A stretch of DNA of 64,000 nt from Acidianus sp. HS-5 (GTDB taxonomy: Archaea > Thermoproteota > Thermoprotei_A > Sulfolobales > Sulfolobaceae), in NCBI RefSeq assembly GCF_021655615.1, contig NZ_AP025245.1, forward strand, positions 434,001-498,000, in the 5' to 3' direction. Every line of letters begins with the position of its first letter. Within the stretch, counting starts at the first letter, position 1. Below the pieces are notes generated by a model that worked only from the letters and a program-made list of their open reading frames with translations, searched no databases and was not told the DNA's origin. Positions 45,004 through 54,513 of this stretch are shown here, piece after piece. The translations under genes were made by a program, and so were the position numbers.

Positions 45004-45255
45004 ATGGAAACGAATTTTTATAGGCAGGCATTGATTAGAAATTTTTTATCTATAATTGCATTATCTGATGATATAAAGTATCAAGTGAAAACTCAGCTTT
45101 CTGTAGATAAAAACAGGGAAAGAGTATGCGGTTTAACAAAGGAAGAACTTGAAAAATATCTTGAGGAGGTTGAATTCATTGTAGGTCAGATCGACAGAAA
45201 AGAGGAGATAGTTGATGGGATATTAGAGGAGTGTAGATCTTTTGATGAAATGTAG
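45004..45255 (+). CDS. Small helical hypothetical protein
   Basis: 83 aa, predicted all-helical and acidic, with two Cys. It is divergent from the Fe-S membrane protein gene and shares its promoter region. The family is not recognised. It is too short for a TorD/DmsD-type chaperone, though its position beside a DMSO-reductase-like subunit raises that thought. Confidence 0.5.
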   Translation: METNFYRQALIRNFLSIIALSDDIKYQVKTQLSVDKNRERVCGLTKEELEKYLEEVEFIVGQIDRKEEIVDGILEECRSFDEM

Positions 45256-45324
45256 TCTGAGTTTGAACTGCTTTCTTGGTCAATCTAAACACTAGATTTT
45301 GAGCTTAATGGAGAATTTATGCGC

Positions 45325-47547
45325 TCAGTAAGTAGGTCTGTCGAGAGTCTTTTTCATTACTTCCATGATGAACTCTGGAGTTATGGGAACTTCTATGTAG
45401 TCAAGATTAACGTTGAAGTAGTCCTCTATTGCGTTAACTATAGCAGCAACAGGCACTGTGGCACCCCCCTCTGCAACTCCCTTAGTCCCAAGAGGAGTAA
45501 AAGGAGAAGGAGTTTCCGTGTGGAAGATCCTCAGTCTTGGAGACTCTAAGATTGAAGGTATTAGATAGTCTGAAAAGTTAATCTGTAAAGGATTTCCGTT
45601 CTCGTCGTATTTAACTCCCTCCATTAAAGACGCCCCAACGCCCATTATAGTCCCGCCCATTATTTGACCGTCTACAATTACGGGATTTATCATGTTACCG
45701 CAGTCGCTCAAAACGACGTAGTCCAGCACCTTAACTTCTCCCGTATCCTCTACCTTAATCCTCACTGCATGAGCGTTAACCCCGTAAGTTGAGGAAAAAT
45801 TGACTCTCCTTTTATCGTCTGCAACGTTAACGTTAGGGGATTTCATGACGTATGAAGTCTCTAACCCTATGTCGCCGTCAATTATTACCTTATTATATAT
45901 AATGTTTGCAATTTCTCCTATTTTATACTGTTTTCCGTTTACTTTAACTATTCCCTTCTCTATGCTAACTTCATCCTTTTCAACGTTAAATGCCTTTGCA
46001 GTTAATTCCCTTATTTTTTCCTTCAACTTCTGTAATGCCCCATAAACTGCCGATATCGTAACTACAGAAAACCTACTACCGTAAAATCCGGTTCCTGGAG
46101 GACCGTCAGTATCTCCCAATACTACCCTTACGTTTTCTGGAGGTATACCTAAATCTTCTGACACAACCTGGGCTATGGAAGTCTCATGACCTGTACCCAT
46201 GGAGTTCGTGCTAACTACTACAGTCACTTCTCCACCGCTGTCCATCTTAATGTAGACTCCTTCATAATACGGAGTTCTTCCCTTACCTACAAGACTTTGA
46301 AACGCTAGGGAAGAACCGGGTTCAAGTGCGAAAGCTATTCCAAGACCTCTTCCTCCCTGCTTTATCTCCTTCATCAAAAGTCTCAAGCTATTAGTGTAAT
46401 CCCCACTGTCGTAAACAGCACCGGTTATCGTGGTAAAAGGAGTTGACTTTATGAAATTTTTATACCTAATTTCGTCTTGCCCTATGCCGAGCTTCCTTGC
46501 AACTGAGCTTACTAGGTTTTCTAAGACTAAGACTGCCGGAGGAATTCCAAGACCTCTGTAAGGACCGGTAGGGGGCTTGTTAGTGAGCACTCCTTTTACT
46601 TTAAACCTCAAGAACTTCATGTCGTAAGCTCCGGTGAGGTGGTAAATTTGCCTTAATATTGGCAAGGGTTGGTAGGTGTGGAGATAAGCTCCGAAATCCT
46701 CTATTTGAAACACGTCCATTCCTAGCAGTTTATCTCCCTTATACAATATCCTTGCTTTGTAAATCCTGTCTGGGCCTTGCACTGTCATTATATTTTCAGT
46801 CCTCGTCTCTATGTATTTTACCGGTCTTTTTGTTACAATTGAAGCTAGGGAAGCAAGGACTAATGGCTTTAAGAATATCTTCCCTCCGAAACCTCCTCCG
46901 CTGTCAGGAACTATTATCCTAATTTTACTCCTAGGTATGTTGAAGACTATGCTTAATGCAGTTCTGAAGACTTGAGGTACTTGAGTATTTGCATAAACTG
47001 TTAGAGAGTTTTCCGCAGGAGAGTAGTCTGCAATGACTCCGTTTGTTTCAATAGGTGAAGGGCATATTCTATTGATTCGAAAAGTCTTTTCCAAATATTC
47101 GTAATCATTGGGTTCATCTCCATATACGAAAGCGTCGTCGTATGCAATATTTGTCCCGAAGTCCTCGTGAACTAACTCCTTATCTTCCATTGCCTTTATC
47201 GGATCTACGATAGGTGGGAGAGGTTCGTATTCAACGTATTCTTCTGCATCTTCTACTTCATACCTATCCCTTGCCGTGACCAACGCTATAGGTTCTCCCA
47301 CATATCTTGCTTCCTTATAAGCTAAAGGATATTCCTTAGGCGCTTTAGGAGCGAAGAAATTCGGTAAAGGGTTTGTCAAGTCCATTACTTCCTCTTGGGT
47401 TATTACATTCTCAGAGCTTTTTACGTAAAATTTAGCCCTTGCGTATTGTGACCTAATAACTCCTAAGTAAAGCATTCCAGGCAGTTGAATGTCATCGACG
47501 AATTTCCCTTTGCCGGTCAGAAACTTTGGATCCTCTACCCTCCTCAA
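45325..47547 (-). CDS. Molybdenum hydroxylase large subunit (xanthine dehydrogenase family)
   Basis: 740 aa, the length of CoxL/CutA/HcrA-type subunits. It opens with RRVEDPKFLTGKGKFVDDI, the Mo-cofactor regions include DSGGGFGGKIF and GPYRGLGIPPA, and the active-site Glu is in GTKGVAEGGA near residue 697. The CO dehydrogenase loop VAYRCSFR is absent, so it hydroxylates an aldehyde, aromatic or acyl substrate. The medium (FAD) and small (2Fe-2S) partner genes are not in the window. The TTG start overlaps the stop of the acyl-CoA dehydrogenase gene as TTGA, so the two are coupled, an unusual pairing. Confidence 0.88.
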   Translation of the reverse strand: MRRVEDPKFLTGKGKFVDDIQLPGMLYLGVIRSQYARAKFYVKSSENVITQEEVMDLTNPLPNFFAPKAPKEYPLAYKEARYVGEPIALVTARDRYEVEDAEEYVEYEPLPPIVDPIKAMEDKELVHEDFGTNIAYDDAFVYGDEPNDYEYLEKTFRINRICPSPIETNGVIADYSPAENSLTVYANTQVPQVFRTALSIVFNIPRSKIRIIVPDSGGGFGGKIFLKPLVLASLASIVTKRPVKYIETRTENIMTVQGPDRIYKARILYKGDKLLGMDVFQIEDFGAYLHTYQPLPILRQIYHLTGAYDMKFLRFKVKGVLTNKPPTGPYRGLGIPPAVLVLENLVSSVARKLGIGQDEIRYKNFIKSTPFTTITGAVYDSGDYTNSLRLLMKEIKQGGRGLGIAFALEPGSSLAFQSLVGKGRTPYYEGVYIKMDSGGEVTVVVSTNSMGTGHETSIAQVVSEDLGIPPENVRVVLGDTDGPPGTGFYGSRFSVVTISAVYGALQKLKEKIRELTAKAFNVEKDEVSIEKGIVKVNGKQYKIGEIANIIYNKVIIDGDIGLETSYVMKSPNVNVADDKRRVNFSSTYGVNAHAVRIKVEDTGEVKVLDYVVLSDCGNMINPVIVDGQIMGGTIMGVGASLMEGVKYDENGNPLQINFSDYLIPSILESPRLRIFHTETPSPFTPLGTKGVAEGGATVPVAAIVNAIEDYFNVNLDYIEVPITPEFIMEVMKKTLDRPTY

Positions 47548-48722
47548 ATTTCTACACCCAACTTTTTCCTTATTAAGAACTTCGCTGCAGAAAGCCTCTG
47601 AATGTCGTTAGTTCCTTCGTAAGTCTTCAATATTTGTAGATCTCTAAGCATCCTTTCCAAACCAGTAGCCTCAGCTACTCCGTAACCGCCGAAAACTCTC
47701 ATTGCCCTCAGTACTATCCTTTCTACTGCCTCAGTTGAGAAGAACTTGGCAAGTGAGGCTACAACTACGTAATCCTCTCCTTTTAAGTTTCCCGCCCAGT
47801 AAGTTATTAGCCTAGAAGTGTAAAGATCTGCCAACGATTCTGAAATGTGTTGTTGGACGTTTTGGAATGAGGCTATTTTCTGTCCGAAGGAGTTCCTCTG
47901 GATTGAGTATTCTATCATCTTCTCTAAAGCAGCTTGACCGATTCCTACTGCTTGCGCTGAGACTAAGGTCCTTGCGTAGTCAAAGGAAGATACTGCATAC
48001 TTGAATCCCATGCCTTCTTCTCCCAGTAAGTTTTCTGCAGGAACTTTAGCTTCATTGAAAGATATTTCAGCAGTGTGAGATGCTTTTAATCCCGTAGTTC
48101 CTATCCTTCCTTCTACTTTTACGTTGTCCTTCTCTATAATAAACATGGATATTCCTTTCCACCTAGGGTTTCCTGCAGAAGTCCTTGCAGTAACTAAGTA
48201 ATAGTCAGCTATATCTCCGTTTGTTATGAATATTTTCTTTCCATTAATTACGAAGTGATCGTTGACTTTTTTTGCAGTAGTCTGTATCCCTGCAACGTCA
48301 GTTCCTGCGTTCGGCTCAGTGTTAGCGAACGCTGCAATTTTCTCTCCTTTAGCTACTTCTGTGACATAATTCTTTTTCTGCTCCTCATTTCCGAAAGTAA
48401 GTATTGCGTGGGTGAACATCCAATTGATTAGGAAGAAAGTAGCAAATGATGACCATACCCTGCTAATTTCTTCGGAGGCTATTATGTTATACAAGTAATC
48501 TCCCCCTTGTCCTCCGTATTCAGTAGGGACATCGAGGCCGTAGAGGCCTATTTCTCTAGCCTTAATTTTTAATTCTTGCGGTATGTCCTTTTCTCTTTCT
48601 CCCTTCTCAACTAGAGGTGAAACTTCTCTATCGCAGAATTCCCTTATTGCATTCCTAAATATCTCGTGGTCCTGGGTTATGTTTACCTTAAATTCCTCGA
48701 TGCTATTAAATGGAAATACCAT
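47544..48722 (-). CDS. Acyl-CoA dehydrogenase
   Basis: 392 aa, standard length. The family signatures are present: FANTEPNAGTDVAGIQT and the FAD-binding GKKIFITNGDIADYYLV in the middle, SFQNVQQHISESLADL at about 280-295 and RDLQILKTYEGTNDIQRL near 362-379, where the Glu is the catalytic base of the medium-chain type. It performs the first beta-oxidation step. It is first in a two-gene unit with the molybdenum hydroxylase subunit. TTAAAATAA about 26 bp upstream is a likely TATA box. Confidence 0.92.
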   Translation of the reverse strand: MVFPFNSIEEFKVNITQDHEIFRNAIREFCDREVSPLVEKGEREKDIPQELKIKAREIGLYGLDVPTEYGGQGGDYLYNIIASEEISRVWSSFATFFLINWMFTHAILTFGNEEQKKNYVTEVAKGEKIAAFANTEPNAGTDVAGIQTTAKKVNDHFVINGKKIFITNGDIADYYLVTARTSAGNPRWKGISMFIIEKDNVKVEGRIGTTGLKASHTAEISFNEAKVPAENLLGEEGMGFKYAVSSFDYARTLVSAQAVGIGQAALEKMIEYSIQRNSFGQKIASFQNVQQHISESLADLYTSRLITYWAGNLKGEDYVVVASLAKFFSTEAVERIVLRAMRVFGGYGVAEATGLERMLRDLQILKTYEGTNDIQRLSAAKFLIRKKLGVEI

Positions 48723-48984
48723 ATGATAATATCGTAATCCGGTTATTTTAAGTTTATTAGATTACCTGCTCTATTTATAAAATAAAGTATATAATTAGTA
48801 AATAACAGATTGAACCTCTTCTATAATATCAATGGTTATAACTTTTGTAAGTAAATTTTGATTTCAGAAAATTTATTTTGTTAAATAGTGATTGGCTTAC
48901 TACATTTTAAAAGAGAATTGTATAATTTAAGCGCATCTGAAGACGTAACTCAAAGTTTTTTAGATATTAAGAGAAATAGATATT

Positions 48985-50811
48985 ATGACTTTCGAACCGG
49001 ATAATGAATGGGTCGAGAACAGTAACGTTTACGCGTTCATGACAAACAAAGGGCTTGCTAACTTAGATCAATTCATAAAATATACTTATGAAAACTATAA
49101 ATTCTGGGAAGAGTTCGTAGATTTAATTAATTTGAAATTTTATAAAAAGCATGAGAGAATCCTAGATCTTTCAGACGGAAAACAATGGGCAAAGTGGTTT
49201 GTAGGAGGTAAGTTAAACATAGGAGACCAAATTCCAGAAAGCTCCGAAGTATTCATAAAATGGATGGATGAAAATCTAAATTCTAGGAAAGTAACTTACA
49301 GTGAAGTACTTAGCGAGGCAAAGGCAATCTCCAGCTGGCTGAAGAAGATTGGACTAAAGAAGGGGGATAGAGTTGCGATATACATGCCAATGATTCCGGA
49401 AATTGTTTCAGTAATGTTGGGCGTTATAAGGGCTGGTATGGTAATTGTTCCTCTATTCTCAGGATTTGGACCGGAGCCTATAAGAGTTAGAGTAGAGGAC
49501 AGCGAGGCAAAGGTAATATTTACTGTAGATAAGAGTATTAGAAAAGGCAAGGAAGTGGACATGCTTAGCAATCTTGAAGGAATTAATGCTGATAAAGTAG
49601 TGCTGAACCGTTCTGGAATAAAGGGAGATTTCCACGATTATAAAGACGTCATAAGGACTGGGGGAGACGGGCTAGAACATACAGATTCCGAAGATCCTAT
49701 GATGATAATATATACTTCTGGTACTACAGGAAAACCTAAGGGTTGCGTTCATACTCACGACGGCTTTCCGATAAAGTCTTCTGCTGATATATATTTCCAG
49801 TTTGACATGAAGAAAGGTGAAACGCTTATGTGGATTTCAGACATGGGCTGGATGATGGGACCTTGGAACCTGTTCGGTGCCCTTCTGCTAAAAGGTAAGA
49901 TGGGGATGATTGAAGGCTATACGGACGGGAGAGTTATATCCAAGTATATAGAGGATATGAAAGTCGATATTTTAGGGCTTTCAGCAAGCTTAGTTAGATT
50001 ATTGAGGAGTACGGATAATAGCATAAAGTTAGACGTTAGGCTTACTGGAAATACTGGAGAACCCATAGATCCGGAGAGTTGGTATTGGTTGTTTACTCAT
50101 TCCGAGAATAAGCCTGTTATAAATTATTCTGGAGGGACTGAGATTTCCGGAGGTATCCTTGGTAATTACGTGATAAACAAGATAAAGCCGTCATCATTTA
50201 ACGGTGCGTCTCCTGGAATTCACGCTTCAGTATTTACTGAAGATGGGAAGGAAGCTCCACCAAATACGGAAGGAGAGCTCGTTATTCTGAGCGTGTGGCC
50301 TGGAATGACCAGAGGTTTCTGGAGGAGTCCAGAGAGATACATAGAGACGTATTGGTCGAGGTGGGAGGACGTTTGGGTTCACGGGGATTTAGCCATCAAA
50401 GATAATGAAGGCTATTTTTACATTGTAGGTAGAAGTGACGATACAATAAAAGTTTCCGGAAAAAGAGTAGGTCCTGCAGAAATAGAGAGCGTCATAAATT
50501 CCCACCCTGAAGTAGTGGAATCTGCATGCATTGGAGTACCAGACCCTGTAAAGGGAGAAAAAATTATATGTTTTGCAGTGCCTAGGGGTAACGTAAGCGG
50601 AGATGAATTGCTAAAATACGCTGAAGAAAAGTTGGGTAAAGCGTTTTCACCGTCAGAAGTGAAAATAGTTGGAGAGCTACCAAAAACGAGGAACGCTAAA
50701 ATAATGCGCAGGTTAATAAGGGCTATTTACTTAAATAAATCATTAGGGGACACTTCTTCCCTTGAGAATCCATCATCACTGGATGAAATAAAAAAGGTAA
50801 TTAGAAGATAG
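48985..50811 (+). CDS. Acyl-CoA synthetase (AMP-forming)
   Basis: 608 aa. The P-loop-like IIYTSGTTGKPKGCVH is at about 245-260, followed by NYSGGTEISGG, the hinge VHGDLAIKDNEGYFYIVGRSDD and the C-terminal LPKTRNAKIMRR. In the last motif the usual Gly before the catalytic Lys is Ala. The N-terminal extension (VFIKWMDENLNSRKVTY) is of the acetyl/propionyl-CoA synthetase class. It activates a carboxylic acid for the nearby oxidation genes; the chain length is unknown. Confidence 0.9.
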   Translation: MTFEPDNEWVENSNVYAFMTNKGLANLDQFIKYTYENYKFWEEFVDLINLKFYKKHERILDLSDGKQWAKWFVGGKLNIGDQIPESSEVFIKWMDENLNSRKVTYSEVLSEAKAISSWLKKIGLKKGDRVAIYMPMIPEIVSVMLGVIRAGMVIVPLFSGFGPEPIRVRVEDSEAKVIFTVDKSIRKGKEVDMLSNLEGINADKVVLNRSGIKGDFHDYKDVIRTGGDGLEHTDSEDPMMIIYTSGTTGKPKGCVHTHDGFPIKSSADIYFQFDMKKGETLMWISDMGWMMGPWNLFGALLLKGKMGMIEGYTDGRVISKYIEDMKVDILGLSASLVRLLRSTDNSIKLDVRLTGNTGEPIDPESWYWLFTHSENKPVINYSGGTEISGGILGNYVINKIKPSSFNGASPGIHASVFTEDGKEAPPNTEGELVILSVWPGMTRGFWRSPERYIETYWSRWEDVWVHGDLAIKDNEGYFYIVGRSDDTIKVSGKRVGPAEIESVINSHPEVVESACIGVPDPVKGEKIICFAVPRGNVSGDELLKYAEEKLGKAFSPSEVKIVGELPKTRNAKIMRRLIRAIYLNKSLGDTSSLENPSSLDEIKKVIRR

Positions 50812-50839
50812 AAAAAGAAGAAATAAGTAGTTCTTCTAT

Positions 50840-51304
50840 TTAAATTACTTGATTTTCTTTCCTTATTTTTTCTAAAGTCTTTAAAGCCTCATTGACGTGA
50901 TTTGCGGGATTTAATTGTGATTTATACACATGCCTTATAATCCCTTTTTTATCGATTACGAAAGTCACTCTGTCAGGTAATATGAAACCTTTAGCGCCGT
51001 ATAACTCCCTTATCCTCTGGTCTGGGTCACTAATTAAAATGAAAGGAAGTTTGTATTTCTCCTTAAACCTCTTGTGAGACTCTACGTTGTCTGAACTTAC
51101 TCCTATTACTACTACGTCATAATCCTTAAGCAAATCCCAGTTGTCCCTAAACGCGCAAGCTTCTCTAGTACACCCTGGAGTATCATCCTTAGGATAAAAA
51201 TAGAGCACAATATTACTCTTTCCTAAGAAATCTTCAAGGGATATTTTATCCCCGTTGTCTGTCACTCCTTCAAATATAGGTGCCTTATTTCCAACTTTTA
51301 CCAT
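50840..51304 (-). CDS. bcp: Peroxiredoxin, Bcp/PrxQ type
   Basis: 154 aa. The peroxidatic Cys is in DDTPGCTREACAFRD near 40-54, with the resolving Cys five residues on, the atypical 2-Cys arrangement of PrxQ. It reduces hydrogen peroxide and alkyl hydroperoxides in the cytoplasm. It stands alone, tail to tail with the preceding acyl-CoA synthetase gene. Confidence 0.93.
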   Translation of the reverse strand: MVKVGNKAPIFEGVTDNGDKISLEDFLGKSNIVLYFYPKDDTPGCTREACAFRDNWDLLKDYDVVVIGVSSDNVESHKRFKEKYKLPFILISDPDQRIRELYGAKGFILPDRVTFVIDKKGIIRHVYKSQLNPANHVNEALKTLEKIRKENQVI

Positions 51305-51350
51305 AAATAGATATATCTTTCTAAATTAAAAAAGTTAATTAAGAATAAGA

Positions 51351-53219
51351 TTATTCGAATGGGCTCTTCTTTAGCTCTTCTTTAAGTTCCTCCAATATTT
51401 TCGCGTCATCTAAGGTAGAAATATCTCCCGGATTCTCATCGTTGACTACAGCCTTTAACAGCCTCCTCATAATTTTCCCGCTCTTGGTTTTAGGCAACTT
51501 CTTAATGAACACTATCCTATTTACAATGTATCCTGCGTTCCTGCAATAGTTCTTAATGTCATTCCTCAGTTCGTCTCCTGGCTCAACTCCTTGCTTTGGA
51601 ACTACGAATGCTACAATATTACTCCCTTGTCCTATTACTGCTGCCTCAGCTACTTGAGGGTGTGAAACTATTACGCTCTCAACTTCCAAAGTCCCTATCC
51701 TCTCCGTTTCGGACTTAATTACGTCATCTGCTCTACCTAGTACGTAAAGGTAACCTTCTTCGTCTACGTAACCGTAATCACCGGTGTAAAAATAGCCTGG
51801 GAACCTTGACCAGTACTTCTCAATAAGTTTCTCGTGATTAGGATCGTTCCACATCTTAGCCTCTGCAGGGTTTAAAGGCTTTAACACAATGTATCCCTTT
51901 TGCTTAGGAGGTAATTGTTTGCCTTCATCGTCAACTACTAGGAAATAAGAGCTAGGAAACTGTATTCCGGCAGATCCAGGCTTATAAGGAATTTCTCCTA
52001 AGCCGTAAGGAGTACCGGCAATTGGGCATAAGTGCTCAGTCATCCAGTAGGCATCAGCTATCCTAACGTTAGGTAAGTTTTCATTTAACCAATTCCATGC
52101 TCCTATGTTAAGTGGTTCTCCGGTATTAAGTATTTCCCTCAAACTGGACGTATTTCCCTTCACTGACTCTTCTCCTAAGCTCTTTAAAGTGTAAAGAGTC
52201 GTAGTCGAACTCCACACAAGGCTGACGTTAAATTTCTCAATAATTCTTGAAAATAAGTCCCTCTTGTTGGCAATGTACCCCTCAAATAAGACTCCTGTTA
52301 ATCCCATTATCGGAATCACGTATAAGTTAGCCATTGGCCATACTGGCCATCCTAATTCTGAAATGGTCCACCAAGTGTCGTTTTCAGTAGGGTTAAACAA
52401 TGCTCGGAAAGCCCAATTTAAAGCTATAACGTAACCCCCGTTAGTATGGTATAAACCCTTAGGTCTCCCGGTAGTTCCTGAAGTGTAATAAATTGTAGCA
52501 GGCTCATTGGCTTCTACTTCCTCCGGTTTTATGAAAACTTTACCTTTAGGTTTAACATCCTCATAAGCAACGTCTCTGTGTCCTATAACGTTAAAGTCAG
52601 AAAATCCCCTTGATATAACCAGAACTTTCCTTAAGGGAGTTGAATGGAAGTCCAGAACTTTGTCTACGAAATCCTTAATCCTTATTTCATTGCCGTTCCT
52701 AAAAGCCTTTGAAGCTACTACCAAGACCTTTGAATTACAGTCGTTGAACCTATAAGAAAGAGTCTCTTCACTCAAGCCTACGTAATGAATTGCTAATACT
52801 GCACCAAGTCTGTGTACCGCTAAGGAGAAGTACACAGCCTCAGGAATGCTAGGCATTAAAAGAGATACTACGTCTCCCTTCTTTACACCTAGCTGACTTA
52901 AAACGTATGATGCTTTATTAACTTCTTGGTATAAATCGTAATAAGTAACTTTCTTAGAATCAAGGTTCTCATTTACCCAATAGAAAGCTACCTTATTCCT
53001 CAACTCAGGTAAGTGTCTATCTACTGCGTTATATGAGATGTTTGTAATTCCTCCGACGAACCACTTGTCCTTTGGAGGATTACCTTCTATAATTTCCTCA
53101 GGTTTTCTAAACCAGCTAATGTAATTAGCCTTATCCTTCCAGAAAACGCTTGGGTTTTCAACTGCTGATTTAGCCATTGACCTAATTTGATCTAAGGAAT
53201 AAATTTTCCAGCTCATCAT
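51351..53219 (-). CDS. Acyl-CoA synthetase (AMP-forming), second copy
   Basis: 622 aa. TIYYTSGTTGRPKGLYH near 245-261 is the AMP-binding motif, followed by DAYWMTEH, YTGDYGYVDEEGYLYVLGRADD and the C-terminal LPKTKSGKIMRRLL with the catalytic Lys. The N-terminal KVAFYWVNENLDSKKVTYY places it with the 48985 enzyme in the acetyl/propionyl class. The two differ throughout, so different substrates are likely. It diverges from an acyl-CoA dehydrogenase gene. Confidence 0.9.
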   Translation of the reverse strand: MMSWKIYSLDQIRSMAKSAVENPSVFWKDKANYISWFRKPEEIIEGNPPKDKWFVGGITNISYNAVDRHLPELRNKVAFYWVNENLDSKKVTYYDLYQEVNKASYVLSQLGVKKGDVVSLLMPSIPEAVYFSLAVHRLGAVLAIHYVGLSEETLSYRFNDCNSKVLVVASKAFRNGNEIRIKDFVDKVLDFHSTPLRKVLVISRGFSDFNVIGHRDVAYEDVKPKGKVFIKPEEVEANEPATIYYTSGTTGRPKGLYHTNGGYVIALNWAFRALFNPTENDTWWTISELGWPVWPMANLYVIPIMGLTGVLFEGYIANKRDLFSRIIEKFNVSLVWSSTTTLYTLKSLGEESVKGNTSSLREILNTGEPLNIGAWNWLNENLPNVRIADAYWMTEHLCPIAGTPYGLGEIPYKPGSAGIQFPSSYFLVVDDEGKQLPPKQKGYIVLKPLNPAEAKMWNDPNHEKLIEKYWSRFPGYFYTGDYGYVDEEGYLYVLGRADDVIKSETERIGTLEVESVIVSHPQVAEAAVIGQGSNIVAFVVPKQGVEPGDELRNDIKNYCRNAGYIVNRIVFIKKLPKTKSGKIMRRLLKAVVNDENPGDISTLDDAKILEELKEELKKSPFE

Positions 53220-53240
53220 TAGAATTTTTATTTAACTAAT

Positions 53241-53249
53241 TTATATACT
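53241..53249 (-). promoter_or_regulatory. TATA box of the acyl-CoA synthetase at 51351-53219
   Basis: AGTATATAA on the minus strand, centred about 26 bp before the ATG, a strong leaderless promoter. The divergent gene at 53301 has a TTTTAAAAAC element near 53272. Confidence 0.6.
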
Positions 53250-53300
53250 TTAGTTTTCATTGATAAGTGATTTTAAAAACATAAGAAATTAAGTAAACAT

Positions 53301-54416
53301 ATGAGTGAAATAGATCTCATAACCAAATCATTAAGGGAATTCTTAAAGAGGGAAGTAGAGGGCATTGCGGGGAAAATAGATAAAGAAGATTTTTACCCCA
53401 GAAACACAGTAATGCAATTAGGAGAGTTAGGTTACCTAATCCCGATTTACAGTAATTTGTCCCACTATGACATGTTTACCACACTTGAGGAAATTGCGAA
53501 AGTAAGTGGTTCATTGGCTTTAATTGCAGACGCCCAAGGAGAGCTGGCAGGAGAGATGATAAGGCTTTACGGTAATGAAAGCCAGAAAAAGGAATTCCTT
53601 GAACCGATGAGTAAAGGAGAGATTATAGGGAGCTTTGCGCTAACAGAGCCCTCCGGAGGAAGCGACATAGGTTCAATGAGTACTAGGGCAGAGAAGAAGG
53701 GATCGTGGATAGTGAATGGACATAAAATGTGGATAACTCAAGGACTTTACGCAGACGTATTTGTTACTGTAGCAAAGACTGGGAATTCAAGAACTGACTT
53801 ATCTGTCTTTATAGTCCCAAGGAGTAATTGCGTGGAAACTCATAAGATAGAAGTAATGGGAAATAGGGGTACTGGGACAGCTGAGGTTATATTTCACGAA
53901 TGTGAAGTCACGGAGGAAAACGTAGTAGGCGAGGTAAATAACGGCTGGAAAATGGTCAATTCAGTATTGGAAGTAGGCAGGTTGGCAATATCCGGTATTG
54001 CAATCGGTTTAGCTGAGAGGGCGCTGGAGGAAGCCTTTAGCTGGGCAAACTCTAGGACTGCTTTTGGAAACAAATTATACAGCTTTCAAGGGCTAAGGTG
54101 GTATTTTGCAGACTCGATAGCTAAAATCAACTCAATAAAGGCTTTGACAAAGGAAGTTAGTAGGAAGTTTGATGAGAATTCTAAGGATAAAGGAGTTTTC
54201 GTTTCCATGTTAAAACTGTTATCAGCAAACATAGCTCAAGAAGTGATAGACTCGTCCCTCCAAATTTTCGGAGGGTTAGGTTATGCGAAGGGAACTGTGG
54301 TAGAAAGGATTTTCAGGGATATAAGGTTAATGAGGATAGGTGAAGGTAGTGACGAAGTGCAGAGGCATATTATATCAAAATACTCTGAGAAATACGGTAT
54401 TCCTATATTAGATTAA
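53301..54416 (+). CDS. Acyl-CoA dehydrogenase, second copy
   Basis: 371 aa. FALTEPSGGSDIGSMSTRA and NGHKMWITQGLYADVFV are the flavin-side motifs. RLMRIGEGSDEVQRHII near the C-terminus contains the catalytic Glu. It is not closely similar to the enzyme at 47544. It lies 97 bp upstream of the thiolase-like genes on the same strand and may open that cluster. Confidence 0.92.
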   Translation: MSEIDLITKSLREFLKREVEGIAGKIDKEDFYPRNTVMQLGELGYLIPIYSNLSHYDMFTTLEEIAKVSGSLALIADAQGELAGEMIRLYGNESQKKEFLEPMSKGEIIGSFALTEPSGGSDIGSMSTRAEKKGSWIVNGHKMWITQGLYADVFVTVAKTGNSRTDLSVFIVPRSNCVETHKIEVMGNRGTGTAEVIFHECEVTEENVVGEVNNGWKMVNSVLEVGRLAISGIAIGLAERALEEAFSWANSRTAFGNKLYSFQGLRWYFADSIAKINSIKALTKEVSRKFDENSKDKGVFVSMLKLLSANIAQEVIDSSLQIFGGLGYAKGTVVERIFRDIRLMRIGEGSDEVQRHIISKYSEKYGIPILD

Positions 54417-54513
54417 ATTTTATAAATATTATGTTTATTATAATGTTAATAATATATCAAAAGTTAGAAAGCTTTAATAAATTAGGAGAGGTAAAATTAA
54501 GCAGGGGGATATT

